Origin: CAIKZY01 sp044374195
GTDB lineage: Bacteria; Actinomycetota; Actinomycetes; S36-B12
Assembly: GCA_044374195.1 (NCBI GenBank)
Contig: JBILOY010000001.1
Span: 124,001 to 188,000, forward strand
DNA length: 64,000 nucleotides
Direction: 5' to 3'
Position numbers and translations under genes: made by a program
The notes under the pieces: generated by a model
Told to the model about the DNA's origin: nothing
The model's database searches: none
Seen by the model: the letters and a program-made list of their open reading frames with translations, nothing else
Shown here: in pieces, positions 17,397 through 26,435 of the stretch
Numbering within the stretch: position 1 is the first letter of the stretch
Layout of the letters: every line of letters begins with the position of its first letter

Positions 17397-20300
17397 TCAT
17401 TCGCTAGCACCGGGGCTGCGATGCCAGAGCGCTGACGAGGGCTTGCGCACATCGCCGCCGGCCGGCCGCACGTCGGCATACGGCGACTGGCGGTAGCCAC
17501 TGGAGTGCACGAGCACTCGCCTGCGCGAGGTGTCGACTTCGGGCTGGTCACCGTCGATCATCTGCCATACCGCGGCTGCGCCACCGGCCCGCCAGACCTC
17601 GCGCACCCGACCGAGTTCCCAGCAGCCGGTGGCGCGCACCGAGACCCCGCGCGGGCCGGTACGCCGTACGAATCCGCGAATGAGCATCACCCAGGAACCG
17701 AATACCTCGCTCGCGAAGTCGCCCTGGGCATCATCGAAGAAGGTGGCATCGACCGGGCCGGTGGAATCGTCGAGGGTCACGAAGATGACGCGACGACCGC
17801 TGCGCACGGGTGGGGTCTGCACCGAGACCTTCACCCCGGCGATCAGCACCTGCTGCTGCGACCTGCAGTTCAGCAGTGAATCAGCATGCGTAGCGCCGAT
17901 CGAGGTCAGCAGATCGGAATAGAACTCCATGACGTGATGACTGACATCCATGCCGAGAACATCGATCTCGGCGCGTACGCGATCAGCGGCACTCATCTCG
18001 GGCAGGCCCGACGGTGCGAGATTGGCAGGGTCGTCAGCGAGATCGAAGGTGAGTTGCGCCGTGCTCACGCCAGTGCCCATGCGCTCGAGATCAGCAACCT
18101 GCAACAGGAGATCACGCCGAGTGAGTGCACCACGCCGCTGCGTGCCGCCGAATCGATACAGCGAGTCGAAGGCTCCCGCGACTACGAGGTTCTCGGCCAC
18201 CGGCCGCGAGACGCGCGCACGATGCCACAGGTCAGCCAGCGAGGTGTACGGGCGCCCGTTGATCACCCGCTCGACTTCGTCGTCGCTGATGCCCTTCACA
18301 TCGCTGAGCGGAAGGCGGATGCCCTGCTTGCCTTCACTATCGACGACGAGTCGGTAGACGTCATCGGAGTCATTGACGTCGAGACCGTGGATCTCGACAC
18401 CGAAGTGACGCGCATCATCGAGAATCAGCCGCTTCGGATACATGCCCGGGTCATGGGTGAGCAGACCCGCGTAGAACGCGGCCGGGTAGTGAGTCTTCAG
18501 CCACGCGGATTGATACGTGGGCAGGGCGAAGGCTGCGGCATGGGCCTTGCAGAATCCGAAGGAGGCGAAGGCACGCAATACCTCCCAGACCTGCTCGACG
18601 ACATTGAGTCGATAGCCGCGACGCAACGCGGCGGGATAGAACCAGGCGCGCACATCGTCGAGCCCCTCGGAGGAACCCATCGATCGGCGGATCTCATCAG
18701 CCTGCGCCAGTGAGCAGCCGGTGAACACCGCGAGGATGCGCAGCACCTGCTCGTGGAAGACCACGACTCCGTAGGTCTCCTCCAGCGCGGGGCGCAGATC
18801 ATCGTGCAAGTACTGCGCCTCGCACCAGCCCTGACGAGCGCGCAGGAAGGGAGTGATCATGTCGGACTTCACCGGGCCGGGACGAAAGAGCGAGATATCG
18901 GTGATGAGATCGCCGAAGGTCTCGGGCGCGAACTTGCCGATGAGCTCGCGCTGCCCCGGCGACTCGATCTGGAAGCAGCCCAGGGTGCGCGTGGTGCGAA
19001 TGAGCTCGAAGGTCGCCGGATCATCGAGCCCATCAGAGTCGAGCTCGATGACCTCACCTGTCACCCGCTCGGTCTCGGCAATGGCATGTGCCATCGCGGA
19101 CTGCATGCGCACGCCGAGCACATCGAGCTTGAGCAGACCCATGCGCTCGACGTCGTCCTTGTCGAACTGACTCATCGGGAAGCCGGCAGCGCTGCGCTCA
19201 ACCGGCGTGCGATCGAGCAGCGTCGCATCGGAGAGCAGCACCCCGCATGGATGCAGCGCCACATGGCGCGGCAAGCCGTCAAGACCCTCGACCAGTGAAA
19301 GGAAGGAATCGAGCTCGCCGCGTGCGGCCATGCGACCGAATCCGGATGAACGCAGCTCGGGAAGATCGGCAAGCGCTGCACGCGCCTTACTGGCACGAAT
19401 ATGCGGGAACGACTTTGCGAAAGCACCGACCTCACCTGGTGGCATGCCGAGTGCTGCTCCGACATCGCGGATCGCGTGACGCACCCGGTAGGTCTCCATC
19501 ATCGACACGCAGGCGCAGCGCTCCTCGCCGAACCGCTCGAGGATCCAGTCGTAGATCTCCTCGCGACGCGCGGACTCGACATCGATGTCAATATCGGGCA
19601 GTTCGCGCCGCAGCGGAGAGAGAAAGCGTTCCATCAGCAGCCCGTGGCGAATCGGGTCAACGCCTGAGATACCAAGCAGATGATTGACGAGACTGCCAGC
19701 ACCGGAGCCTCGTGCGGCCACGCGCACACCACGATCACGAATCAACGCCACCACTTCAGCGACCGTGATGAAGTAGCCGGCGAAGCCGACCTCGGTGATC
19801 GTGCGCAGCTCAGCCTCGAGTCGATCGGCCGCCTTCACGCGCTCGCTCTCGCGCGAATAGATACGCGGAATGGCATCGAGGCAGCGCGATCGCAGCAGCG
19901 CATCGGCATCATGATCAGAAGCTTTCCCGCCCAGGGAGATCTCGAGCTCGGGAACGAAGACTCCCCCGATACCGAGGTCAGCGGCCGGATCGAGGGCACA
20001 CTGCTCGGCTACCGCCATGGTCTCGTACCGCAGTGCTGCGGCGCTGGTTCCCGCAGCACGCGCAATCTCTTGCGCGATCTGCGTGAGCTCGGCTGATGAC
20101 TTCAGATAGGCCTCGCCGTTATCGCGTTCGACCTGCGCGGAGGTCAGCGGAACCAGGCGCCGTGCAGCGTCGAGGACATCAGCAATACGTGCCTGCTCGC
20201 TATCGCGATAACGCACCGCATTGGTCAGCACAGCACGCACCTGCTGCTGGCCGGCGAAGGCAAGAAGCCGTGCGGCATGCGAGGTGGAGTGACGATGACC

Positions 20301-20870
20301 TGAACGCCTGCGATGGGAGGCAACTGCAATACGCAGATCAGCGCCGAAGATCTCGCGCCACTGATCAAGTAAGCGTGCAGCCGCGCGCTCGCCCTGGGCA
20401 TGTAGCTGCTGGGCAACCTCGGAGTCGGCACCGAGGAGAGCGATAACACCTGCGTGATGCTCACCGAGTGCTTCATAGCTGAGCACGGTGCGACCGCGCA
20501 CCTCATGCGCAGCACTGACTAGTCGGCAGAGTGAGGCCCAACCCTGTGCACCGCGGGCGAGAAGTACTACGCGCGCACTGCCCTCATCGACAAAGGCGCC
20601 GCCGCGAGCAGGAGTACGCCGACCAGCGGTGACTACGGGTGCCGCATGAGCCGACTCAATGGCCAGATCGACTCCGAGGATCGGTGCGATGCCTGCACGC
20701 TGACAGGCCAGTGCCCAGCGCACTGCGCCGTAGACGCCGTCGCGATCAGTGAGTGCAGCGAATTGCTGGCCGTGCTCGGCTGCGCGCTCGATCAATGCAT
20801 CGGGGGTCGATGCCCCGTATTGCAGGGAGAATCCGCTTGCCACCTGGAGGTGAGCCCAGGGCTGTTTCAT
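17397..20870 (-). CDS. dnaE2: DnaE2-type error-prone DNA polymerase III alpha subunit
   Basis: A C-family replicase subunit of 1157 residues expected to act in SOS translesion synthesis. The N-terminal PHP domain has lost metal ligands (HLQVASGFSLQYGAS in place of an HxH start), suggesting no proofreading phosphoesterase. Catalytic aspartates lie in PDIDIDVESARREEIYDW. The stretch FGFCKAHAAAFALPTYQSAW is typical of actinobacterial DnaE2-type enzymes. The ATG at 20870 (MKQPWAHL) excludes a 33-codon extension that runs through an intergenic hairpin. It is the last gene of the LexA-controlled DUF6504-HEPN-dnaE2 unit. No imuB neighbour is seen. Confidence 0.9.
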   Translation of the reverse strand: MKQPWAHLQVASGFSLQYGASTPDALIERAAEHGQQFAALTDRDGVYGAVRWALACQRAGIAPILGVDLAIESAHAAPVVTAGRRTPARGGAFVDEGSARVVLLARGAQGWASLCRLVSAAHEVRGRTVLSYEALGEHHAGVIALLGADSEVAQQLHAQGERAAARLLDQWREIFGADLRIAVASHRRRSGHRHSTSHAARLLAFAGQQQVRAVLTNAVRYRDSEQARIADVLDAARRLVPLTSAQVERDNGEAYLKSSAELTQIAQEIARAAGTSAAALRYETMAVAEQCALDPAADLGIGGVFVPELEISLGGKASDHDADALLRSRCLDAIPRIYSRESERVKAADRLEAELRTITEVGFAGYFITVAEVVALIRDRGVRVAARGSGAGSLVNHLLGISGVDPIRHGLLMERFLSPLRRELPDIDIDVESARREEIYDWILERFGEERCACVSMMETYRVRHAIRDVGAALGMPPGEVGAFAKSFPHIRASKARAALADLPELRSSGFGRMAARGELDSFLSLVEGLDGLPRHVALHPCGVLLSDATLLDRTPVERSAAGFPMSQFDKDDVERMGLLKLDVLGVRMQSAMAHAIAETERVTGEVIELDSDGLDDPATFELIRTTRTLGCFQIESPGQRELIGKFAPETFGDLITDISLFRPGPVKSDMITPFLRARQGWCEAQYLHDDLRPALEETYGVVVFHEQVLRILAVFTGCSLAQADEIRRSMGSSEGLDDVRAWFYPAALRRGYRLNVVEQVWEVLRAFASFGFCKAHAAAFALPTYQSAWLKTHYPAAFYAGLLTHDPGMYPKRLILDDARHFGVEIHGLDVNDSDDVYRLVVDSEGKQGIRLPLSDVKGISDDEVERVINGRPYTSLADLWHRARVSRPVAENLVVAGAFDSLYRFGGTQRRGALTRRDLLLQVADLERMGTGVSTAQLTFDLADDPANLAPSGLPEMSAADRVRAEIDVLGMDVSHHVMEFYSDLLTSIGATHADSLLNCRSQQQVLIAGVKVSVQTPPVRSGRRVIFVTLDDSTGPVDATFFDDAQGDFASEVFGSWVMLIRGFVRRTGPRGVSVRATGCWELGRVREVWRAGGAAAVWQMIDGDQPEVDTSRRRVLVHSSGYRQSPYADVRPAGGDVRKPSSALWHRSPGASE

Positions 20871-20924
20871 CGTGAACCGCACATCAGTAATCGCATCTCG
20901 CCAGCAGTGAAGAAAAGGGGATGC

Positions 20925-20971
20925 CAGTGAGCTGGATTCGACACGGGAGGACGCCCGAATCCAGCTCACTG
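20925..20971 (-). terminator. 16-bp stem-loop between the HEPN gene and dnaE2
   Basis: CAGTGAGCTGGATTCG (20925-20940) and its exact reverse complement (20956-20971) enclose a 15-nt loop. On the minus strand the stem is followed by GCATCCCCTTTTCTTC, a modest T-rich tract. It could partially terminate or process the operon transcript ahead of dnaE2. Confidence 0.6.
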
Positions 20972-21040
20972 ACGCACTCGGGCCCGGAGCACCCGAGGTG
21001 ACTCGGCAGCGGGGGCTGCCGAAAGTTACCTAGGAGATAT

Positions 21041-21454
21041 CTAGGAAATACCGAGGATCGACACGATGCGCACGAGGAAGGCATCCGCATCGCGTACGAG
21101 GTCATTGGCCTCACGGACGGAGATGCACTTCACGCCGGCCTCGGCGGCCGAGCGCTTCTTGGCGCTCACGGCGAAGAACTGCGACCACTCGGTGAGCTCA
21201 GGGGCAACGGTAGGCAGAACTGCCCAGACACTGCGCACCTGACGGCGGCGGTGATCGGGGCCGGTGCGAGCAGCGACCACCGCAGCAGCAGCGCGCAGTG
21301 CGCACAGATGTGCGGCGACGTAGCGCTCAGCCGGATCGGTGGAGATATGCGCCTCGGTCAGGCTGCGCCTGGCCAAGATCACGAGGTCATAGGTAGACGT
21401 GGGAAGGCTCTGCACGGGGGTAACTACGGGTGCTGCCAGGGTCATGGTCGACAT
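21041..21454 (-). CDS. SAV_6107-type HEPN domain protein
   Basis: A 137-residue, mostly helical protein matching the SAV_6107-like HEPN family that accompanies dnaE2 in Streptomyces. Recognisable parts are the RSLTEAH segment, AERYVAAHLCALRAAAAV and WSQFFAVSAKKRSAAEAG. HEPN folds often bind or cut RNA, but no classical Rx4-6H motif is obvious. The ATG is preceded by ACGGAGAAATCA. It is co-transcribed with DUF6504 and dnaE2, suggesting a role tied to SOS mutagenesis. Confidence 0.8.
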   Translation of the reverse strand: MSTMTLAAPVVTPVQSLPTSTYDLVILARRSLTEAHISTDPAERYVAAHLCALRAAAAVVAARTGPDHRRRQVRSVWAVLPTVAPELTEWSQFFAVSAKKRSAAEAGVKCISVREANDLVRDADAFLVRIVSILGIS

Positions 21455-21473
21455 TGATTTCTCCGTCTGCTCG

Positions 21474-21749
21474 CTAATCGATAACCCGCAGCAACCTCCA
21501 GCGATCGGAGGTCACGCACAGGTCGTACACACCGGATGACCCGGTACGCGTGATGGCTTCGACCCGCCAGACGGTGCGCCGCGCCGGCGCCCCGTGACCC
21601 TTCCCGTGGTGTGACCACCACGGCACTGCCTCGACCCAGGACTCGAGTACCTCGCGCACGAGATACCGCCGACCCCGCCAGCTGAAATCAACCGGCCCCT
21701 GCCCATCCGAATGCACCTGCACCCGGCCGTAGTAGCGATGACTCACCAC
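21474..21749 (-). CDS. DUF6504 family protein
   Basis: A 91-residue basic protein (SHRYYGRVQVHSDGQGPVDF, FSWRGRRYLVREVLESWVEA, a C-terminal DRWRLLRVID) that matches the DUF6504 family found next to dnaE2 and imuB in actinobacteria. Function is unknown. Tandem GTG codons at 21749 and 21746 are both possible starts after GAGGT. It is the first gene behind the LexA-box promoter, with a roughly 125-nt leader that can fold into a strong hairpin. Confidence 0.78.
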   Translation of the reverse strand: MVSHRYYGRVQVHSDGQGPVDFSWRGRRYLVREVLESWVEAVPWWSHHGKGHGAPARRTVWRVEAITRTGSSGVYDLCVTSDRWRLLRVID

Positions 21750-21772
21750 TACCTCGCATTCAGATCACCACC

Positions 21773-21811
21773 CTGAGACCGGGCCCGGGGTCGAGGCGGG
21801 CCCGGTCTCAG
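21773..21811 (-). promoter_or_regulatory. 14-bp leader hairpin upstream of DUF6504
   Basis: CTGAGACCGGGCCC (21773-21786) and its exact complement (21798-21811) flank an 11-nt loop. The element lies between the SOS promoter and the first start codon. No T-run follows, so it is not a simple terminator. Confidence 0.6.
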
Positions 21812-21854
21812 GTGGTGCCACCGGGTAACCGCGACATCACCCGGTGATCGATCT

Positions 21855-21909
21855 ATTCGAACACCTGTTCGAATACGAGAACAGTATCCCCCACCCCTGA
21901 CATCGTCAA
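21855..21909 (-). promoter_or_regulatory. SOS promoter with LexA box for DUF6504-HEPN-dnaE2
   Basis: TTGACG (21909-21904), a 17-nt spacer and TACTGT (21886-21881) form the promoter on the minus strand. Directly downstream, at about +1 to +20, lies TCGAAC-ACCT-GTTCGA (21857-21872), extended to an ATTCGAAC/GTTCGAAT dyad at 21855-21874. This is an exact match to the actinobacterial LexA consensus TCGAAC-N4-GTTCGA. Confidence 0.88.
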
Positions 21910-21921
21910 TCCCCTCCCCGA

Positions 21922-21957
21922 AAACACCCCTGCCCGCCGCGGTGACCGTGGCGGGCA
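21922..21957 (-). terminator. Terminator of the CoA-disulfide reductase gene
   Basis: TGCCCGCC (21931-21938) pairs with GGCGGGCA (21950-21957). On the minus strand the stem is followed by GGGGTGTTTTC. It separates this gene from the SOS promoter immediately downstream. Confidence 0.65.
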
Positions 21958-21982
21958 AGGGTCGATCAGTCGTTCAGGGGCG

Positions 21983-23641
21983 TCAGACTCGAACCGTCTC
22001 CAGGGCTGCCGCCGGGGAGTTCGACCAGGTCTTGTAGCCACCGTCGAGGTTGGCCGCCTTGATGCCTAGCTCACGAAGGAGAGTCGAGGCGGTGTGCCCG
22101 CGCTGGCCGACCTGGCAGGTGACGATGACGTTCTCCTTCGGAATCTCTGCGAAGCGCTCGCGCAGCTCATCGACGGGAATGTTGACCGCACCGTCGATAT
22201 GGCCGGCAGTGAACTCCACGGGCGTGCGCACGTCGATGAGCGTCGCGCCATCAGACATGCGATCGGCCAGCTCGTTCCATTGCACGCTCTCGGTGAGACC
22301 ACTAAGGATGTTGTCGGCCATGTAGCCGAGCATGTTGACGGGATCCTTCGCCGAGCCGAAGGGCGGCGCGTAGGCAAGCTCGAGATCGGCAAGCTCAGGC
22401 GCAGTGAGGCCGGTGCGAATCGCGGTGGCAATGACGTCGATGCGCTTGTCTACACCTTCGCGACCAACACCTTGCGCACCAAGAATCTCGTGACTGACCG
22501 GGTCGATGATGACCTTGAGCATCATCGATTCAGCGCCCGGGTAGTAACCCGCATGGGAGCCGGGATGCGAGTGCAGGATCACGAAATCGCGACCCGCGGC
22601 ACGCAAACGCTTCTCGTTCCATCCGGTGGTCGCGACAGCAAGGTCGAAAACCTTCACGATCGCGGTTCCGATGGTCGGCACCTCGCGTACGGGGCGACCG
22701 TTGATGTGATCGGCAACAACGCGACCTTGGCGATTGGCGATATTGGCAAGGGGCACGAGCACTGCCTCGCCGTCGAGGGCATCGTTCTTCTCGGCAGCAT
22801 CGCCAATGGCGTAGATCGCCGGATCATTGGTGCGATTGAACGCATCGGTCTTGATGCCGCCGCGTGCGCCGACCTCGAGATCGCATGCCTTAGCCAGCGT
22901 TGTATCGGGGCGCACGCCGATGGCGAGGATCACCAGATCGGCGGCGACAACACTTCCGTCAGCAAGCGTGACTGTCTGACCGTTAGCACTCTCCTGGATC
23001 GAGGAAAGTCCGACGCCCAGGCGCAGGTCAACGCCGTGGCGACGCAGCTCATCGGCCACCGGAAGTGCCATCTCGGGATCGAGCGGTGCGAGTACTTGAT
23101 CCATCGCCTCGACGAGCGTGGTGGGAATTCCCTTGTGAATGAGATTCTCGGCAGTTTCGACACCGATGAAGCCGCCGCCGATCACGACCGCGTGCTTGGG
23201 CTTGCGGGCAACTGCGTCGGCGATGCGCGTGACGTCTTCGACCGTGCGCAGCGTGAGCGCGAGTTCGATGCCGGGCAGCGGCGGTACTACCGGTTGTGCA
23301 CCAGGGCTCAGCACCAGGTAGTCGTACTCGAGGTCGTAAGTCTCGCCGGTCGCAAGATCGCGCACGGTCAAGGCCTTGGCCGCGCGGTCGATGCCGATGA
23401 CCTCGCTCTGCACGCGAACGTCAAGACGGAAGCGGGCATGCAGGCTCTCTGGAGTCTGAAGCAGCAGGTCGGACTGCGCCGCGATCACTCCGCCGACAAA
23501 GTAGGGCAAACCGCAGTTGGCGTAGGAGACATAGGAGCTGCGCTCGAGCACGATGATCGAGGCCTCGGGATCAAGCCTGCGACTACGGGTGGCCGCTGAC
23601 ATGCCGCCTGCGACTCCACCGATGATGACAATGCGCTTCAT
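21983..23641 (-). CDS. CoA-disulfide reductase fused to a rhodanese domain
   Basis: A 552-residue flavoprotein of the CoADR/NADH-oxidase class with a C-terminal rhodanese domain. It shows an N-terminal FAD motif (IIGGVAGGMSAA), the single redox Cys in YANCGLPYF around residue 43 and an NAD motif (VVIGGGFIGVETAENL). The FAD-binding IYAIGDAAE precedes the rhodanese part, whose active Cys lies in VTCQVGQRGHT. Such CoADR-Rhd proteins reduce CoA persulfides, polysulfides or CoA disulfide, so a role in reactive-sulfur homeostasis is likely. GGAGGACTAA precedes the ATG. A CsoR/CstR-like operator overlaps its promoter. Confidence 0.9.
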   Translation of the reverse strand: MKRIVIIGGVAGGMSAATRSRRLDPEASIIVLERSSYVSYANCGLPYFVGGVIAAQSDLLLQTPESLHARFRLDVRVQSEVIGIDRAAKALTVRDLATGETYDLEYDYLVLSPGAQPVVPPLPGIELALTLRTVEDVTRIADAVARKPKHAVVIGGGFIGVETAENLIHKGIPTTLVEAMDQVLAPLDPEMALPVADELRRHGVDLRLGVGLSSIQESANGQTVTLADGSVVAADLVILAIGVRPDTTLAKACDLEVGARGGIKTDAFNRTNDPAIYAIGDAAEKNDALDGEAVLVPLANIANRQGRVVADHINGRPVREVPTIGTAIVKVFDLAVATTGWNEKRLRAAGRDFVILHSHPGSHAGYYPGAESMMLKVIIDPVSHEILGAQGVGREGVDKRIDVIATAIRTGLTAPELADLELAYAPPFGSAKDPVNMLGYMADNILSGLTESVQWNELADRMSDGATLIDVRTPVEFTAGHIDGAVNIPVDELRERFAEIPKENVIVTCQVGQRGHTASTLLRELGIKAANLDGGYKTWSNSPAAALETVRV

Positions 23642-23687
23642 TTAGTCCTCCGCTGCTGACCTGCGCCAGGTGACCCTGGGTGATCCC

Positions 23688-23706
23688 AGTATACCCCCTG
23701 GGGTAT
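23688..23706 (-). promoter_or_regulatory. CsoR/CstR-like operator overlapping a TATACT -10
   Basis: ATACCCCCTGGGGTAT (23691-23706) is a perfect dyad with 7-bp arms around CT. On the minus strand it overlaps TATACT (23693-23688), about 45 nt before the CoADR-rhodanese ATG. The G/C-rich arms flanked by ATA/TAT match the CsoR/CstR family, whose CstR branch senses persulfides. Confidence 0.7.
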
Positions 23707-23749
23707 CAGAATACCGCAGGGCTCCTCCGGGATGCCACCGAGGACCGAG

Positions 23750-24889
23750 CTACGGAGAGATCTGCGGGGAGGCCTCGGCCTCAGGCCCGCGCACGTACTT
23801 CATGATCCCGTAGATCGCCGCGGCGATCGGGACGCCGATCAGGGCCCCGACGATGCCGAAGTAGGCCGCCGCGACAGCGGTCACGAGCACGATCGCCACC
23901 GGATGCAGGCTCACGGAATGCCCCAGGATCAGCGGCTGGAGCACATTGCCCTCGATCTGGCCGATCACGAAGATCAGCACGATCACCAGCGCACCAGCCA
24001 GCGGGCCGTTGCTGATGAAGGCCACCGCTGCTGCGAGCAGCATCGCGAGTGGCGCACCGATGTAGGGAATGAAGGCACCGAAGAAGACGATGACGCCCAG
24101 CGGTACTGCCAGCGGCACGCCCATGATGAGCAGCAGGATCGTCACGAGAACCGCATTACTCATCGCGACAAGCAGGATTCCGCGCGAGTACTGCGAGAAC
24201 GCATTCCAGCCAATGCGAATCGACTGCGCGCTCACCTCGCGATTGCGAGCGGGGATCCAGCGAGCGATCCAGGCGAGGATCTCGGCCGGCTGGATCAAGA
24301 TGAAGATGAGCACGAAGAAGCCGGCCGCGGCTGCGGTGGCCAGGCTGACGATGCTGCCCAGGCTTGTGAGCACGCCGAGCGCGATGTTGCCGCCACTCTC
24401 GCGAATGAAGGTCTGCACCGACGAATAAACAGAGGACAGATCGGCATCACTGAGGCTCAGTGGGCCATTGCGCAGCCAGTCATCAAGGCTTGCCACGCCA
24501 TCGGCGATGGTGTCACCAATACCGGAGAACTGCTGAACCGCGGAGAGGCCAATGAAGAAGAGCACGACAAGCAGCGCGATGGAAAAGACCGCAAGCGCGA
24601 TGATGCCCGCCAGCCAGCGCGGCATGTAGGTGGCGAGCTTGTTCGTGAGCGGAAGAAGCCACGCACCGACGAGGAAGGCGAAGAACAGTGCGAGTAGCAG
24701 TGTCTGAAGCGGCGCGATGAACCACACGAGCCCTGCGATGACCAGCGCGACCGCGATCACCCGCCAGGCGTAGCCACCCATGCGTCGCATCTGGGGTGAG
24801 ACTCCATCAGACGTGGGGTAGGCCTCCGGCGGAGCCGGCCGCACTGGCTGCGTGTTGTCGTCGTCCTTTGCCACCGGATCTCCCCACAT
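23750..24889 (-). CDS. AI-2E family transporter
   Basis: A 379-residue membrane protein with about eight helices and the conserved AI-2E C-terminal half (PLGVIVFFGAFIPYIGAPLAMLLA, NVLQPLILGHSVSLHPVAI, GALIGVPIAAAIYGIMKYV). The family includes exporters of autoinducer-2 and Na+/H+ antiporters; the substrate here is unknown. Start at ATG 24889 (MWGDPVAK); a GTG five codons later is possible. It follows the helicase gene by about 33 nt on the same strand. Confidence 0.85.
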   Translation of the reverse strand: MWGDPVAKDDDNTQPVRPAPPEAYPTSDGVSPQMRRMGGYAWRVIAVALVIAGLVWFIAPLQTLLLALFFAFLVGAWLLPLTNKLATYMPRWLAGIIALAVFSIALLVVLFFIGLSAVQQFSGIGDTIADGVASLDDWLRNGPLSLSDADLSSVYSSVQTFIRESGGNIALGVLTSLGSIVSLATAAAAGFFVLIFILIQPAEILAWIARWIPARNREVSAQSIRIGWNAFSQYSRGILLVAMSNAVLVTILLLIMGVPLAVPLGVIVFFGAFIPYIGAPLAMLLAAAVAFISNGPLAGALVIVLIFVIGQIEGNVLQPLILGHSVSLHPVAIVLVTAVAAAYFGIVGALIGVPIAAAIYGIMKYVRGPEAEASPQISP

Positions 24890-24922
24890 TGAAGCGATAC
24901 GGCAACGGTAGTGCACGCACCT

Positions 24923-26251
24923 CTATCTACTGCGGCGACCGCGACTGCTTGAACCAGAACGAGATGCGCCGGCTCCGGTGCCCGCTGGGCGACCGGTGCC
25001 TGATCCTGAAGCGCGACGGCGACGATGAGGCGCAGCGGGCTTCGCAGTGACAGGTGCCTCAGGGGCGGGCTTGACGTACTCAGCACGCTCACCGCGCATC
25101 GCCAGTAGTTCAGGAGCATCGGGGCGAACCTTGGTGAAGGTCGGCTTGATACCGGCCTGCTTTGCAAGGGTGCGCACCTCGCCGAGTTGATCGGGGGTCG
25201 CCACGGTCACGACAGTACCGGCGGCGCCTGCACGAGCAGTACGACCGGAACGGTGCGTGTAAGCCTTGTGTTCGGCGGGCGGATCAACGTGCACGACGAG
25301 TTCGACGTCATCGACGTGAATGCCGCGGGCGGCGATATCGGTTGCGACGAGCACACTGGTGCTGCCGTCCTTGAATGCTGCGAGATTTCGATCGCGAGCT
25401 GACTGCGAGAGATTGCCGTGCAGGTCAACTGCCGGGATCCCCGCTGCGGTGAGCTGCCTGGCGAGCTTCTTGGCCTGGTGCTTGGTACGCATGAAGAGCA
25501 CGGAACGGCCAGTGCCTGCCGCGAGCTCGATGACGACCGCCGACTTATCGGCCGCGGTCACGGTAAACACGTGATGCTCCATGTCGGGCGCCGGCGCATC
25601 GATCGGGTCGACGGCATGGGTGATCGGATTGTCGAGGTAGCGCTTGACCAGCACATCGACGCCGCGATCGAGGGTGGCCGAGAACAGCAGGCGCTGACCC
25701 TCATTCGGCGTGCGATCCATCAGCCGCTTGACGCCGGGCAGGAAGCCGAGGTCAGCCATGTGATCGGCCTCGTCGAGAACGGTCACCTCGACCATGTCGA
25801 GCTTGCAGTGACCTTGGGCGATGAGATCCTCAAGACGACCGGGGCACGCAATGACGATGTCGGCACCGGACTTCAGCGCAGCAACCTGCTTGCCCTGGCT
25901 GACGCCGCCATAGATGGTCGTGCACTTCAGGCCAACGGAGTGAGCGAGTGGCTCGACCACGGCGAGCACCTGATTGGCGAGTTCACGGGTCGGCACGAGC
26001 ACCAGGCCACGCGGACGAGTGGGTGCACTTTTCTTGCCGGCAAGTGCGGCAACAAGCGGAATCGAGAAAGCAAGAGTCTTGCCCGAGCCGGTGCGACCAC
26101 GGCCGAGCACATCGCGGCCGGCGAGGCTATCGGGAAGAGTCGCGGCCTGGATCGGGAAGCACTCAACAAGGCCTTGCTTGGAGAGGGTGTTGACAAGGGG
26201 AAGGGGAACGCCGAATTCGGCAAAAGTATTCATGTGCTTCGAGTCTGACAC
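24923..26251 (-). CDS. DEAD-box ATP-dependent RNA helicase
   Basis: A 442-residue RNA helicase with the Q-motif region (FPIQAATLP), Walker A GRGRTGSGKT, VLVPTRELANQ, the DEAD box in VLDEADHM, SAT in LLFSATL and HRSGRTARAG in the second RecA domain. A basic Arg/Ser/Gly-rich tail of about 50 residues suggests RNA binding, as in RhlE/CsdA-type enzymes. The GTG at 26251 is used; the ATG at 26233 (MNTFAEFG) is an equally good start. Confidence 0.93.
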   Translation of the reverse strand: MSDSKHMNTFAEFGVPLPLVNTLSKQGLVECFPIQAATLPDSLAGRDVLGRGRTGSGKTLAFSIPLVAALAGKKSAPTRPRGLVLVPTRELANQVLAVVEPLAHSVGLKCTTIYGGVSQGKQVAALKSGADIVIACPGRLEDLIAQGHCKLDMVEVTVLDEADHMADLGFLPGVKRLMDRTPNEGQRLLFSATLDRGVDVLVKRYLDNPITHAVDPIDAPAPDMEHHVFTVTAADKSAVVIELAAGTGRSVLFMRTKHQAKKLARQLTAAGIPAVDLHGNLSQSARDRNLAAFKDGSTSVLVATDIAARGIHVDDVELVVHVDPPAEHKAYTHRSGRTARAGAAGTVVTVATPDQLGEVRTLAKQAGIKPTFTKVRPDAPELLAMRGERAEYVKPAPEAPVTAKPAAPHRRRRASGSGTGRPAGTGAGASRSGSSSRGRRSR

Positions 26252-26423
26252 ATGAGGCTCACATCACTAAATGCACGAGGAAATCCCTCTACGATTCGAC
26301 CATGGCGAAGACAGCGATCGACACAGCAATCGCCAAGCTCTCTCTTCGGCTTCACCCGTCACGACAGCCAGCTTCACGAGCAGACAACGCGTTTCGCTCC
26401 CCTGACTAGATCGTTCGCCTGTC

Positions 26424-26429
26424 TAGTGT
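26424..26429 (+). promoter_or_regulatory. -10 element TAGTGT of the DUF3048 gene
   Basis: TAGTGT is followed by TATCAG and the GTG start at 26436. CCTGAC lies 17 nt upstream as a weak -35. Confidence 0.5.
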
Positions 26430-26435
26430 TATCAG

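Noticed and set aside
22094..23599. 501-codon plus-strand open frame
   Set aside because: It lies wholly antisense to the CoADR-rhodanese gene, whose motifs are unambiguous. Long antisense frames are common in G/C-biased genes.
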